From: Taenia hydatigena
Taxonomy: Eukaryota > Platyhelminthes > Cestoda > Cyclophyllidea > Taeniidae
Reading direction: 5' to 3'
DNA: 64,000 nt
Assembly: GCA_036345935.2 (NCBI GenBank)
Contig: JADWOT020000008.1
Coordinates: 7,210,156-7,274,155 of the forward strand
In this document: positions 38,206-49,800 of the stretch, one piece after another
Layout: each line of letters starts with the position of its first letter
Position numbering within the stretch: position 1 is the stretch's first letter
Notes under the pieces: generated by a model
Told to the model about the DNA's origin: nothing
What the model saw: the letters and a program-made list of their open reading frames with translations, nothing else
Databases searched by the model: none
Program-made: the position numbers and the translations under genes

Positions 38206-40381
38206 TCATGAGTTGACGCTATTATTTGATGAGATAGATCCACCTAGTCGGGATCTTGTTTAACATGCTTTGGACGAATTTGTATCAACACATTCAGCAA
38301 ATATTTCCTTGAGAATTAGTTTGCTTGACGAAATTCACGCGACTTTGTCCCGAGCGGAGATTTTAATTTGAATTGGCGCCAAGGTAAAATGCAAATTAAG
38401 GAAAAATTTTCCAATTTGTTAGGAAAATGCGGGAAATAGAGGTGTTTTTAGATGTCTCGCTTCCTCTTAATCATCGTACACACCATAACTATCCAGTCTG
38501 ACATGCTGTAGATTTTTTTTTATTTCTGGACAGTTATTCCTTTACGGGAAGTTGCAATGACTTCCTTTGTTATTGAAACAGTTAGCACTTACTTTCTCAC
38601 GATTTCTCCCTATCCCTAATAGTCATATCTGTGTTGCTCATGTTGCGAGTTTCACCTATCCGGTTTCTTTATTTGGAATGTTTCTTTCTAAGAAAATCCA
38701 TTCGCAAAGTGGAGATCGCATTTATTCATTTTCTATAAGCATTTTACAATAGTTTTTAGGAAAGTATTTACTCATCGTTGAAGGTGGCAACCATCATGCA
38801 TGTCTAGTGACCGAGGCTTCTCCTAAGAGGAGAGAGTATGCATTGTCGACTTACAAAAGGGCTCGGAGCCTACCAACATGGCCTGGAGGACGTACAATGA
38901 TGGAGTCCTAAGTGGTCCGTCACTATATTGCATATGCACCTAACGTGTTGGCAGATTAGTCTAAATTGTGGCAAAAGAAACGACTTTCAGGGGATCAGAG
39001 GGTACCACTGGCATTTTAACCTCATTCCTTCATCTGGACCTATTTTTACCAAAAAAATAGTTGAGAACCAAAAGCTAGATGCAGTGTTCGAAAAATAATA
39101 CGTGTAGCCTTCAACTTCAAGCATAAACCTGTGCGCAAAAGTGCTTTTCCATTCCTTATAGCCTCCACGATCCAACGAGTAAAGTGCGACTACCTTGGAC
39201 CGCACGATTGTGAGACAAGTGCTCGTGCAGGGAGTTGCATTTTCATACCTCGCATTTTGTACAGACCGCTAGCCGGTGCCTTCTCCACTCGTTCCTCCTG
39301 CAGTCTTTCTGGTTCGCGCGATGGATGTTGTTTTTATTCAGCCCCACCACTACCACCTTCGCCATGCGCCATCGCTTCGTCCCCTTTTAGCATTCTAACA
39401 TGGACACACACGAAGCAGCTAATCACGCACCTACGCACGCAGGTTATTTATCGCACTTCTGTGACATGCATCCACTGTGAGTGCCTTACTCGGTCTTCAT
39501 TTTTCTTTTTCACAAAATACACTTTTTTAATACAATTCGCTTATGCCACTTGACTTTGCTGACAGAAGGGTGTGCAAAGTCAAGCAGTCAAGTCGAGCTT
39601 TCAGGGTGCTCGCATGCTTACATTCCATTGAAACAAGATCACACCTATGGGTCTCTTTAGTAGTTCATTTATGCACCAGCACGTTTGACTGATCCAAGAG
39701 AGCAAAGTGGGATTAATGCAAGGTTGCCTACCCAGTGTGACTTGTGAATTGATTTGATAACGACGCGCTTGCAGGTTCCACACAATTAGCTGAACTTGCA
39801 ATGCTGCAAAGATTCAGTCTGCAAATGCGTTAGAGATGAGGATAGGATAGTAGATTACTGAATCTAGGCAGCACATCAGTAATGCCTGACGATGCTACCG
39901 TCAATTGCTGAATTTAATGTCAAAGTGTTTTCCATCTTGAGTTTTAGTATACCAAATTCCCTCGGTAGGGTCCAGATTGGAGGCTTCGACAGCAATACCG
40001 AATTTTCCTAAAAAGACATACGAATCTCCAAATAGGGAACAAAATGACCAGCTCCTCTTAAACCATTTAAAAACAATCCGTCAATTCGGCTAACAACCTG
40101 AAGTCACAAATTAATGAAAACTTTCAAGCCCAACTGTTGATATGGCGTTTCAGTGGTTCTTTGGCCATGTTAAGAGGCGCTAATCCATTCTTTGCTCTTG
40201 TAACATAAGTTTACAATACTACCTGAACCCAAAATAACTTTGGAGAAGAATCCTGTTTCAACAATTCAACTTAACGCTAAGCCCTTCCGTTAATTGCCTT
40301 TTTAGGCATGAGTACGTATTTGATACACTAGTAGGCGTACAAATACAGGCAACGATTTGTAATTAGGTTTAAAATTAAAGC
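38206..40381. other. Intergenic, a possible decayed LTR only
   Basis: A weak match to the TRIM LTR (CCGAGGCTTCTCCTAAGAGG...CATGGCCTGGAGG) lies near 38808-38905. No gene is recognised in the remainder. Confidence 0.35.
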
Positions 40382-40573
40382 CGGTGAAGCGCATCGAGAC
40401 TTTTGAAAGCAAAAGAAGACAATACATAGGTGCAATAAGCTTAATCGACCTACGGAATGGAATGGGGGTTAATGGCATGGACTGAAGGGTAGGCTGCTCG
40501 GTGGACCTACAATATAGGAAGTTCGTTTGGCCTCTTAACAGAACCAGAAGCTAAGCAAACAATTAAAAGCTTA
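40382..40573 (-). mobile_element. Decayed TRIM-family LTR
   Basis: It begins near GAAGCGCATCGAGACTTTTG and keeps GCAAAAGAAGACAATAC and a GGCATGG segment in the family order. It ends near GCTTACAGC. It is much more diverged than the other copies, so the boundaries are approximate. Confidence 0.5.
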
Positions 40574-40922
40574 CAGCTACTAACTGTAGTAGGACGAGTC
40601 TCATCTGAATTTATAATAAACCGAAACACCGTAAAGAGCATGTAATATTAGAATAGGGGTGTAATAGAAGGACACCATGCGGCTTGAAGACTAGAACGCG
40701 GCACGAACATGCAATCCATGCAAGCACAAGAGACTACGTAATAAGAAACGGCAAACCACTGCACCACACTGCAATGGATTTCAATTTTAACCGCACAACT
40801 TATGTTTCTTTAAATATAAAATTTTGAGCAAGAATCGGAAATACAATTCAAAATTCGTGCCCGAGGAGATAGTAAATTTCCCCACCGTTGAAGACAGCCG
40901 AGCTTCTGATACCTATTATGAC

Positions 40923-41291
40923 TGTAATGCTTTGTTTGCTCTGACTGCTGGTTTTAGTGACATGGGTGGCCATATCGTACCAGCCAGGCGCGCTGGCCTC
41001 CGAACCATGTAAGAGACTTTTGGAGTACTTTGTTTGTTGGAACTACCGGTTTCGGTCAAGGTCACAGGGGTGGCCGCATTGCCCTAGCTGCGTGGGCTGG
41101 CCTCCGGGCCATGCCAGCAGTCCATTTCCCTCTGTCCGTTGAATATATATATTCTAATCTAGCATTCTGCCTTCGTTTGCCTTCTGGGGAGTCTCGGGAC
41201 GCTACAACTTTGTTCTCTCTGCTTGCTGAATATGCATTCTGCCCTAGTATTATGCCTTTATTTGCCTTCAAGGAAGTCTCGGGACGCAACA
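40923..41291 (+). mobile_element. TRIM-family LTR carrying a nested LTR
   Basis: The outer LTR runs from TGTAATGCTTTG to GGGACGCAACA and is flanked by a perfect target-site duplication, ATGAC (40918-40922 and 41292-41296). A second LTR in the same orientation is inserted at 41021-41206. Confidence 0.85.
41021..41206 (+). mobile_element. Nested solo LTR of the TRIM family
   Basis: A 186-bp LTR from TGGAGTACTTTG to GACGCTACA inside the LTR at 40923-41291. Perfect 5-bp target-site duplication ACTTT on both sides (41016-41020, 41207-41211). Sequence is close to copy C LTRs, so it is comparatively young. Confidence 0.88.
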
Positions 41292-41762
41292 ATGACTGTA
41301 ATGATTCCCTCCAACCCGACAATAGAGACGCCGCAAAGCAACCCGTCTTCTCGACTCGAAGGTAGTCTTAGGGCTAGGAAAGTGAACAAGAGTAGTGTCA
41401 CGCTCGAAACTTCGATAAGAAAACAAGTAGAAAATCCACTTGCCCTGTTTTAACAAAGTACAAAGAGGTTTAGGGATAATTTTGGAAGTAATTATCCGTA
41501 AATAGATCCATTGTATTAGTCTATAAATGCATACTTGTAAAAGGTCGAAAAAGTATTTTAGATTTATTAATCGTCTATAAATCAAAAACTATTCTAATGT
41601 ATCTTTGGTATTTAGCGCCTAAAATTGTTTAATTTGCCTAAATCAAAAATCAATTGCTAAGAAAAAAATAAGATCCCTTGACCTTAATTATGATTGTACG
41701 GCGCATTTAATCCATTTGTACACTCCCGCGCTGTAATTATTAAGCACCGCCGCTGATCCGGT

Positions 41763-43285
41763 ATGAGCTCCATCGGTACTGGAGTATGTTCTGAAACACG
41801 ATTTTACTCCGCCATTCTATAGTATGATCTGTCTGCTTCCCAATTTTCGCCTGAGGGCAAGGTTTTTCAAATTGAATATGCATACAAAGCCGTGGAAAAT
41901 AGCGGGTATATTATTGTGTTTTGTATTAATTTGTAGAACTGCCGTTGCCCTTAAAGGCAAGGATGGTGTCGTATTTGCAGTCGAAAATATAGTTCTATCC
42001 AAACTTTATGAGCCTGGCTGCGTGAAACGAACCTTCTCAATCGACGAACATATTGGGATGGTTTGTAGTAACATCTATCTTCACACCATTTCAGGTTGTT
42101 GCCGGCCTTCAGTCGGATACAAAAGCCCTTGTTGAGATCGCAAGAGATGAATGCACAAGTTACAGGGAGAACTTTGGATCACCTATTCCTGTCAAGGTAT
42201 ACGAACTCTAGTAACCAGCTCGTGTAGTCACTTTGTGAACGTATTTCGATGCACATGCATGCATACACACTTTACAGCGCCGTTAGACCTTTTGGTGTAT
42301 CCATTCTTCTTGGGTCATATGAAAAAGACGGTGCTCACCTCTACGTCATTGAACCTTCCGGAATGTACTACGTAAGCTTAGTGTCGTCCCACTTTCCATT
42401 GTTTTCTATCCATCAAGTACAGTCTTGAGTTCAAACTTCTAACTGCCCCTACTGGGCAGTAAATTTGAGTGGGAAAGATGCAGGCAGTTGGACTTCTAAT
42501 TCTAAAATCGTTTTCTAAATTGGGTTTCAGGCTTATGAGGGCTGTGCTATTGGAAAGGCCAGGCAAAACGCCAAAACTGAGTTGGAACAAATTAAGCTTG
42601 GAGACATGGACATCCAGCAACTTATTAAAGAGGCAGCAAAAGTGTGAGGATTTTAGTATTTAGCTTCTGTTGCCTCCTTTTGCGAGATTTTTACGACCTC
42701 ATTGGTAAATAGTGCTATGGAGTGTGCTCTTGATTCCAAAATCTTATGTTTAGAAGCATCGAGGTTGTGTTTTCTAATTCTTTGATGGCTGCTGTAATGC
42801 ATACTTGTGGACATTACTTTACCGCAATCGGTTTTTTTCTAGTATTTACACTGTGCACGATGAAATCAAGGATAAGAATTTCGAATTGGATCTCAGTTGG
42901 GTTGGTGCCAGTAAGTCATTTCTACTTGTGTCATTTTAAGTCTCATTAATGTTTCACGGACTTGTATTCTCTTGATGATTGAGAATTCTGAATGACTACG
43001 AATTAGTCATCCTAACTTCATTCGTTGCTGTCCGCAACTGAAACAACAGGTTCTCATTTTCTTGTTGATTTTATGATTTGGGTTCAGCCCCGTTTTTATG
43101 ATTGGGAATCGAGCTTGCTAGCCAGATGATCACTTAAACGTTTTTTGTTGGTCTTTTCTGTAACCTTAGAAACTGACAACCGGCATCAGGTCGTTCCCCC
43201 TGAAGTTCATAAAGAGGCTGAAGACTACGCAAAACGCTCTCTTGAGGAATCTGGTGATCTTGACGAGGAAATCGGCATGTTGTAA
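41763..43285 (+). CDS. PSMA3: Proteasome subunit alpha type 3
   Basis: This is an alpha-ring subunit of the 20S proteasome, acting in cytosol and nucleus. Eight exons: 41763-41783, 41823-41905, 41937-42060, 42095-42196, 42228-42371, 42531-42643, 42843-42910 and 43170-43285. All phases agree, giving 256 residues against 255 in human. It starts MSSIGTG/YDLSAS, followed by [19 protein letters not shown], the alpha-subunit signature. Then come [45 protein letters not shown] and [12 protein letters not shown]. It ends with an acidic tail, EESGDLDEE, as expected for this subunit. The first exon encodes only seven residues. The first four introns are 39, 31, 34 and 31 nt, and the last three are 159, 199 and 259 nt. 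Without these tiny introns the frame is broken by stops, so they must be spliced. Confidence 0.96.
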
Positions 43286-43306
43286 TATCTTCACGAAGTT
43301 TCCACC

Positions 43307-43312
43307 AATAAA
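43307..43312 (+). terminator. Polyadenylation signal of PSMA3
   Basis: AATAAA lies 22 nt after the PSMA3 stop codon, a usual position for a short 3' UTR. Confidence 0.7.
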
Positions 43313-43598
43313 GTCCGTTCCTTATAACCTATTTCATCCTCAGCGTCGATACTAAACCCAGCTAAGATCTCGTTACTGTATGGTCCGTAGTCCTTGGTTT
43401 ACAGCGTACTATTATGTTGCCCCATCTCACATCAAACTCGAAGCAGAAGGGTCTAGTTTAGAGAAAGACAGCTTCATAACAAACGTCTGAAAACATGCCA
43501 CGGGCTGGTCCTTAAACGTTTTTTTGAATGACTGGTTGCTTCGCCTGTAGGGCTTCAATATCACTAAGTAAAAATAGCTTTCATTTGCTATGAGTGGC

Positions 43599-44590
43599 TT
43601 ACACCTCTGGAATGTCGAAGTCTTTTGTCTCTCGGATGCTTAGTTCGGTAAAGATAGGATTCTGCAATTGTAGAAAACCTTCATTCAACAAATTTTGTTC
43701 CAACTCTTTCTGCCCTTGACACCTGAGCATCTGGGCTTCCAATTCGTGTTCCACTTCTTGGTTTTGAGTAAAAATTTGTTGTAATCTACAAGAGGAAAAG
43801 CAACCTAGTGTTACGTTGACGTTTGAACGTGTGCATCAGCATGAATGCATGTGGGAAACGAGCTCAAGCATCTAGGTTTGAGTATTTCCATGTTGGCAAT
43901 AGTCGCTTTAAGATAGAGGAAATAAAAGCCTCACCTATCGTTCTTGGCATTTATGGCCTCCAACTTGTTTAAAAGCAGTTGTTTTCTCTCATTTAGCATT
44001 ACTCTCTCCATGCGGGCATCAGAGTATTCCTTTTCAGCTGAAATAGCTCGTCAATTTCTGACAATTGAAGCGACAAACTTGCGTTTAGCTCCTGTTCAGT
44101 AAGCGCTGCCTTGGCCTCAATCTCTTTTAGTTGCTCCTCTAGGCATGAACGTTCTACGGGAGAAGTAAAAAGCACTTTTTATTAGACGTAGCCTAGGCTC
44201 TATAACTCGAAATTTTGCAGAAGAGGTGCTAACTCTCACAAAATGCAACTACGTTTTGTTTTAGCATTGTAAATCAAAAGCAATGCTTGTCGTGATGTTT
44301 GTTTGATGAGCCAGAGCAAACGGAGATCTACAATTTGATAAAACTTAACTTGATTTTGACCCTCAATGGTCTGGCTAGAAGTAAGCCTCTTTTTTCTACA
44401 ACTGTTGACACTTGACCGCACTAACTGACTAGACGAAAGTTGGGTCAAATTTGATTCAGGCACTAGTCCACTCACCTTTCATGTGGTGTTGAATCGCGCT
44501 TGAGAGGAGGGAAAAGGACAATTCCGGCGTCTCCATTTCAAAATGCTTAAGATATAAAAGAGCGCATGACATACAGTTGAGTTCGCGCAT
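43599..44590 (-). CDS. Small coiled-coil protein, family not recognised
   Basis: Four exons: 44476-44590, 44079-44153, 43935-44037 and 43599-43785. Splice sites and phases agree (intron 2 is 41 nt) and give about 159 residues from ATG to TAA. The N-terminal about 35 residues hold Cys and Leu/Phe (SCALLYLKHFEMETPELSF). The middle is strongly helical with heptad-like spacing of Leu/Ile/Met and charged residues (CLEEQLKEIEAKAALTEQEL, then LNKLEAINAKNDRLQQIF). The tail is acidic and ends FDIPEV. No signal peptide or membrane segment is seen. It lies tail-to-tail with PSMA3, about 290 nt apart. A centrosomal, ciliary or kinetochore coiled-coil protein is possible but is only a guess from its size and composition. 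Confidence 0.7.
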
Positions 44591-45983
44591 GTTTATTAAT
44601 CGTCAGGATGCCCTTCAAATACTACATATTTAAATGCCACTTTACCACAATAGCGCTAGGGTAATCATGCTGTCTACGAATGACATTTCTACTTATGGAA
44701 CGAATTCAAGGAATTGAAATGCAGAAATCAGTCCGCACAACTGCTCCAGTCGATTCATATTGTAGATAAGAAGCGATTTGTTTGGCCAGGTCATTGCAAC
44801 ACCCGTTTTAGTGTATATTATCATCTACACTGACTCCGTTTAATCGGAGCCCATGTGAATCACTTCACATCTTTGCGTTCAATAGCTAGAAATTTATTCC
44901 ACACCAAGTTCAGAAAACCTGAGTCGAATTATGCAATTTACGGCAGTGAAAAGATAGAATTGAGAATGCTAAGTAGTGAAAGCGGCACCAAGGGTGGAAT
45001 GAGAGACCTGAGGCCTTTGAAAGGGGCATGAGAATAAAATTAGGAACCTGTTAAGTGGTGTGACATTTAAACCTGGCAGAAAGTAATCAATCCAAATTCG
45101 TTCTGTGTGACAAAATCACCTTCTCCTTCACGACTCACGAAAACAGTCACAAAACCCTTTTTGTGCTAGTCAATCCATCATTGAGATTAAAAGACACTTT
45201 CTTGTGAAGCGTGGAGACCAATGGTTCCCATTACAGAGCTTATAAATGCATGTTAGTATGGTGCTAGTCTGGCTAAGTTTTCCTAACACGAAGTAGCATC
45301 GGTGATGCCTACTGAGCCGGCCCAAGCCTAAGTCATTCCATCCTCGCCAAAGAATTTGAGTAGCAAATTGTGCCCGCGACATTTCGTTTTGTTCAACATG
45401 GACCATCAAGAACTAGGGTAATTTGACCGAATGCAGAAAACAAGCAGACCAGGTGGATACCAATCTCCGGCCACTTCAACCAGTCACCCAAACATGTAGC
45501 TGTGCGCTGCCTATTTGTTGGTTCTAGTCTATCCGAGTCAGACGGATAAAGCTGAGTGGGCTCCTTGTAGAATAACCGAAATAATCTTAGAAATGTGGTG
45601 GACTTCGCCACGCTTGCAGTTGTCTTGCGAACCACTTCCTTTCAGACATTTGGAAAAACAACTTTACACGCTGTCGCAACTAGCCACACCTGATAGGCCA
45701 ACAAGTAACGCATCAAGCTTGAAACCTTTAAACCGTTTGAACAGCAAAACAAAAAAAAAAACGACTTATTACCGAAAAGGAGACCTTCGTCGGCCAATTT
45801 CGCAACTCAAAACCAACTAGAACCATTAACAACGAGAAGCAATAATTTCTAACGAATGGTTTATGGCAAAATATCAAATATTTTTGTACAAAACAATTGC
45901 AAGTATGTGATGCTCGAAGCAGAATTAAAAACTCTCAGCAGAAGGAGTGAGAATAAACAGGATCCTCCCTCCAGACGAAGTAT
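44591..45983. other. Intergenic, no gene recognised
   Basis: Upstream region of the coiled-coil gene. Frames near 45170-45820 overlap on both strands and show no domain. Confidence 0.4.
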
Positions 45984-46427
45984 TCATCTGATGGAAAAGG
46001 CAATGCAGTGCGGTTGGTAGCAGACATTGGCTCGTTTGCGGAAGCGGTTCACGAAACACACTGCGACGTGGGATAGGAGGCGCGCAGAGTAGGAGGTGCC
46101 ATTGGAGAGGTCAGGCTGTGTCAGAGCAGCCATCACGGTGGTGGAGAGGACAGCCTTCTTCCCCACGGGGAGGCGATCCTCCGGCCAAGGAAGAGGAGTT
46201 GGAGTAACGAGGGCTAGCTCTTGCAGCGGGGTCGCACAAGTGACCGGTGACATCTTGCGAGAAACCGCCTCCGTTGCGAGCGCCAAGTCAGCATCGGTTT
46301 CAACTGGATGCAAGGTGAACACATCATTCATCCCTGGTCGTTTACATTTGAGTGCAGTCGGCAAACATGGAATTTTGAGCAACGCAATATAGCATAGGAC
46401 CCAGAATGGTGATTGCACAACCGACAA
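45984..46427 (-). CDS. Open frame of uncertain status downstream of TONSL
   Basis: A GC-richer minus-strand frame of up to 147 codons, with the segment FTLHPVETDADLALATEAV and ending AFSIR. Its composition is more coding-like than the surroundings. It could be a further 3' exon of TONSL, but a minus-strand AATAAA at 46447-46442 lies between it and the proposed TONSL stop, so it may be separate or not expressed. No domain is recognised. Confidence 0.3.
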   Translation of the reverse strand: MSVVQSPFWVLCYIALLKIPCLPTALKCKRPGMNDVFTLHPVETDADLALATEAVSRKMSPVTCATPLQELALVTPTPLPWPEDRLPVGKKAVLSTTVMAALTQPDLSNGTSYSARLLSHVAVCFVNRFRKRANVCYQPHCIAFSIR

Positions 46428-46441
46428 AGCAAAGCTTGTGG

Positions 46442-46447
46442 TTTATT
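46442..46447 (-). terminator. Candidate polyadenylation signal for TONSL
   Basis: TTTATT on plus, AATAAA on minus, about 355 nt below the proposed TONSL stop at 46801. Confidence 0.35.
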
Positions 46448-46800
46448 CAGCACTCTTCTTTAAGAAAGATCTACCCCAGTTATTTGAGGAGGTGCAGCAC
46501 GTCCCCAAAGCCCCCTCCAAATCAACCTTAAATGGGATTCTTCAGGCCCTCCTATTTCGAATTGGAAAATGAAAACGTCGATAACGAGCTAAAATAGGTT
46601 ATTTGCCCAGATCAAGAAGTATGCATATAATTGCAGGATGCGATGCAATTTTAGGAGTTATAGATGAGATGTTGAAAGTGTAAGAGGGCTGTGGAAGAAG
46701 AAAAGTCAATTCCATCAAGTCAGCACTTACTCTGAGTAACAGGATTGAATAGGGTGTACTAAAAAGGTTCATGAAAATGGAAAACTACTCCAAAGGATCG

Positions 46801-49800
46801 CTAGGTATCGTCCTCGGATACAGAGACCAAAAATGGCGAATAGCCAAAGTTTAGTAATGGATGCAGAATGACGTGGTCAAAGAATAACCTTCCATCCCGT
46901 TCAGTGGCGAAGCAAAGGTGGTCCCAAGTTCGCAGAGTAATAATGCGACTGCATGGCTCACCCAACGATATTACAGCGTTAATATTTGGCTTAGGCTGAC
47001 TGATGAATAGCCCCAGGCGTGGGATGCATTCCTTCCCCTTTGGATTACTTATAGTCTTTCTCACACCACCGCCTGATGCCAAACAACAAGCAGGGAGCGT
47101 TAAAATTTCATTCACCAACGGATAACAGTCACTTTAACCTAAAATACAACTCAAAGGCATAAAATGAAAGGTTAACACCTTTTGTGGAGCATCGTTAAAG
47201 TCACACGTGAGTATCAAAAAAAATGGTTCCACAAATAAACTAGCTAAAGAGCTATTAACGTACGCAAAGGGGCGTCGATCGAGAGGGAGACCATTGAGGA
47301 GGTAGCCTGTGCGGTGGTTGACAGCAACTTAGCCCACACAGCAGGCTTTTGCAAACAAGAGTTCCCATCACATGACAACGAAGTAATTGTTGTACTCGGC
47401 GCTGCCAGCAACCTAAACGCAATGCAATGACCATTAGTCAACACCACGCGCCATCCAACGAAAGGTGACAATAAATCGGAAGCATACGCATTCGTATCTG
47501 ACCAAACAGCTAGTTGAAGAAGGGCAACTGGACACAATTTCGAAGTGATTGGTATGCTACACAGAGATAAGTTATTTACTGCAGAAATATGTAAAGATGC
47601 ACCTCTGAAAGTTCATGAGACACCCCTCTGTTAAGCTGCACTGTCCAACATCCAGCGTCCGAATGTTGCAATTGCCCTGAAATTAAGGAACTTAATCGTG
47701 ATTAGTGACGGTGAAATTGGCCAAGGCAATTTGCCTTTATCCTCTCACCGAATCAAGAAACCGTGCAAGACATGCAATAAACGCATCCCCTGATGGCCTT
47801 GAATCAGTGTCCCTCGTAGTCTCGTTTAGCATCCAACTCTGCTTTGGTAAAACATCGCCGCCCAGGAAGAGTTCAGCAGTTGCACCTTTCTCCACGCACG
47901 ATGCTAGGCCTCCTCGAAGACGCAAAACACGAAGAGACGAGAAGTTCGGTCGACCCTTTCTCTCTGGGGGTGTGAGTAGGTCAAGCAGAAAGTCTGCGTC
48001 TGTTGAGATCATCCTCGACGAGAGAGGATTCAAACTGATATCCAATTCAGTGAGGTGAGCAAACGTCAAACTGGATGGCGCACCTAAAAATGTTGGGAAC
48101 TGATGAGAAGAATTTAAGCGTGTCTTAGTCAACAAGCAAAACCCGAGCCATTGCCTGGCAAATAAACCTTAACAGTTAGTGAGAAGTTACAATAAATCCG
48201 CTATTGAATCCAGCAATAATGGTGTGTCTGAAATGGCCACACACATTTCCATTTCAGAACCATTGAATTTCATTTGGAACAAAGTGTGACGGAAGCCAGT
48301 TACAAATAAATGGGCTCATTAATGAAAATATCGCGATTAGCAAATTATAAGTTAGCTAGTAGCGAGATTGCTAAAGGCACATATTTTGATCCCGCTTAAA
48401 TAGCCGAGCATTTTACAGCAATCCGTTATTTAGTTGTTCATAAAGAGATAAAGTAATTCTTCCACACAATATTGTCATAGGGTGTCACGCCTGTGCTGAA
48501 CATTAGTTGTCATTGAAGAATCATCTACGATCCCCTACCCAGATACAGAATGAGTATATGAAGCCGCTGCTTGAAGACTATTCATTAACAAGCATGCACA
48601 ATTGCTCAGGAGCCTCCCTGATGGCTTGAGCTTTTCAGAAGAGCGCCGTTATTTCACTCCATTATTATTGACTACAGAGTTCATAGGAAGTGGATTTTGG
48701 AAACTGACTTTCAGGCGATTGCCAGGGGAATACTTCGGTGTTGCCAAAACACGGCTTCGTGGCTAGCTCCCACATAGTAGGCGTAACACCACATCCCACC
48801 AATTGTAGGCACGTAAGGCGCGGACAGAGGGAAAGGAGTCGTGAGAGTGTTGGCGCTGCGGTGATGGTGGAGTCCTCAGAACCCAGAGCAACGCTCTCAC
48901 CAGTGAGCCAGGAGGTCGGCAGGACTGACAAAGACGCAAGACCACCGCTAGTACCTACGCCCATGGCAGTGGCGGCATTGTTCAGTTGACAAAATAGAGG
49001 GTTGTAACTAAGACATAGCCGAGTCAAATGAATGGTAGATGGATTGGACCTGAAAGTCGAGATTTCACATGTCAACTCATGCTGATGGCACTTCCTATTG
49101 CTACGAGCAGATAAAGAATGCCACTATCAAGACTTTGATTAAATTGCGTCCGTGGAAAGACCCTTTTCTCCTAATGACATTAATTTTAGTGACAATAAAC
49201 AAGTATTTACAAAACGCTTACTCATTCAATCCCATGGAGAGGAGAGCCAATACTCCTTCGAGCGTAAGGAAATTTTCCATAACTGAAAGCTCCATCAAAT
49301 GGGGTGTTAGGACTTTTTCAAAGGCTGAGAGTAAGGCTGGTTTGTCAGAGGAACACTCTGATGAGAGATCCTTCGAAGACAGCAAGTTACCTTTAAATAA
49401 AAGTACTCGTTAACATTCAAGGTCGGATGATGAAAAAAGAGGAAACAATGACAAACTGCATTAGGAATTGATACAACCAAAAATATTTATTGAAGTAGGC
49501 TGGAGAACATGAAATCCAAAGTGAATATTTGAGCTTGAAGGGAAACAAAATGAGACGAGAGTCTACGTAGCTAAAAAAAACAGAAATTCCGGAAAAATAG
49601 CAAACGAAAGCACTACCGTAAGTTCAGATGAGGGAGAGGGAGCACCTACCGTCGAGAGAGAGTTTCCTAAGCGGTCGAGACTCAGACCTAACTTTCATAT
49701 ACTGTAACAGAGCATCGGCACATCCGCGTGCTCCAAGTGCCTGGAAAGAAAGGTCTAAGCACCCCGTATCCACGGCAGCCATCACCAATTGATGCAGCGG

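Noticed and set aside
47705..48058. Plus-strand frame of 117 codons
   Set aside because: It is antisense to a TONSL leucine-rich-repeat exon with LTELDISLNPL and good splice sites.
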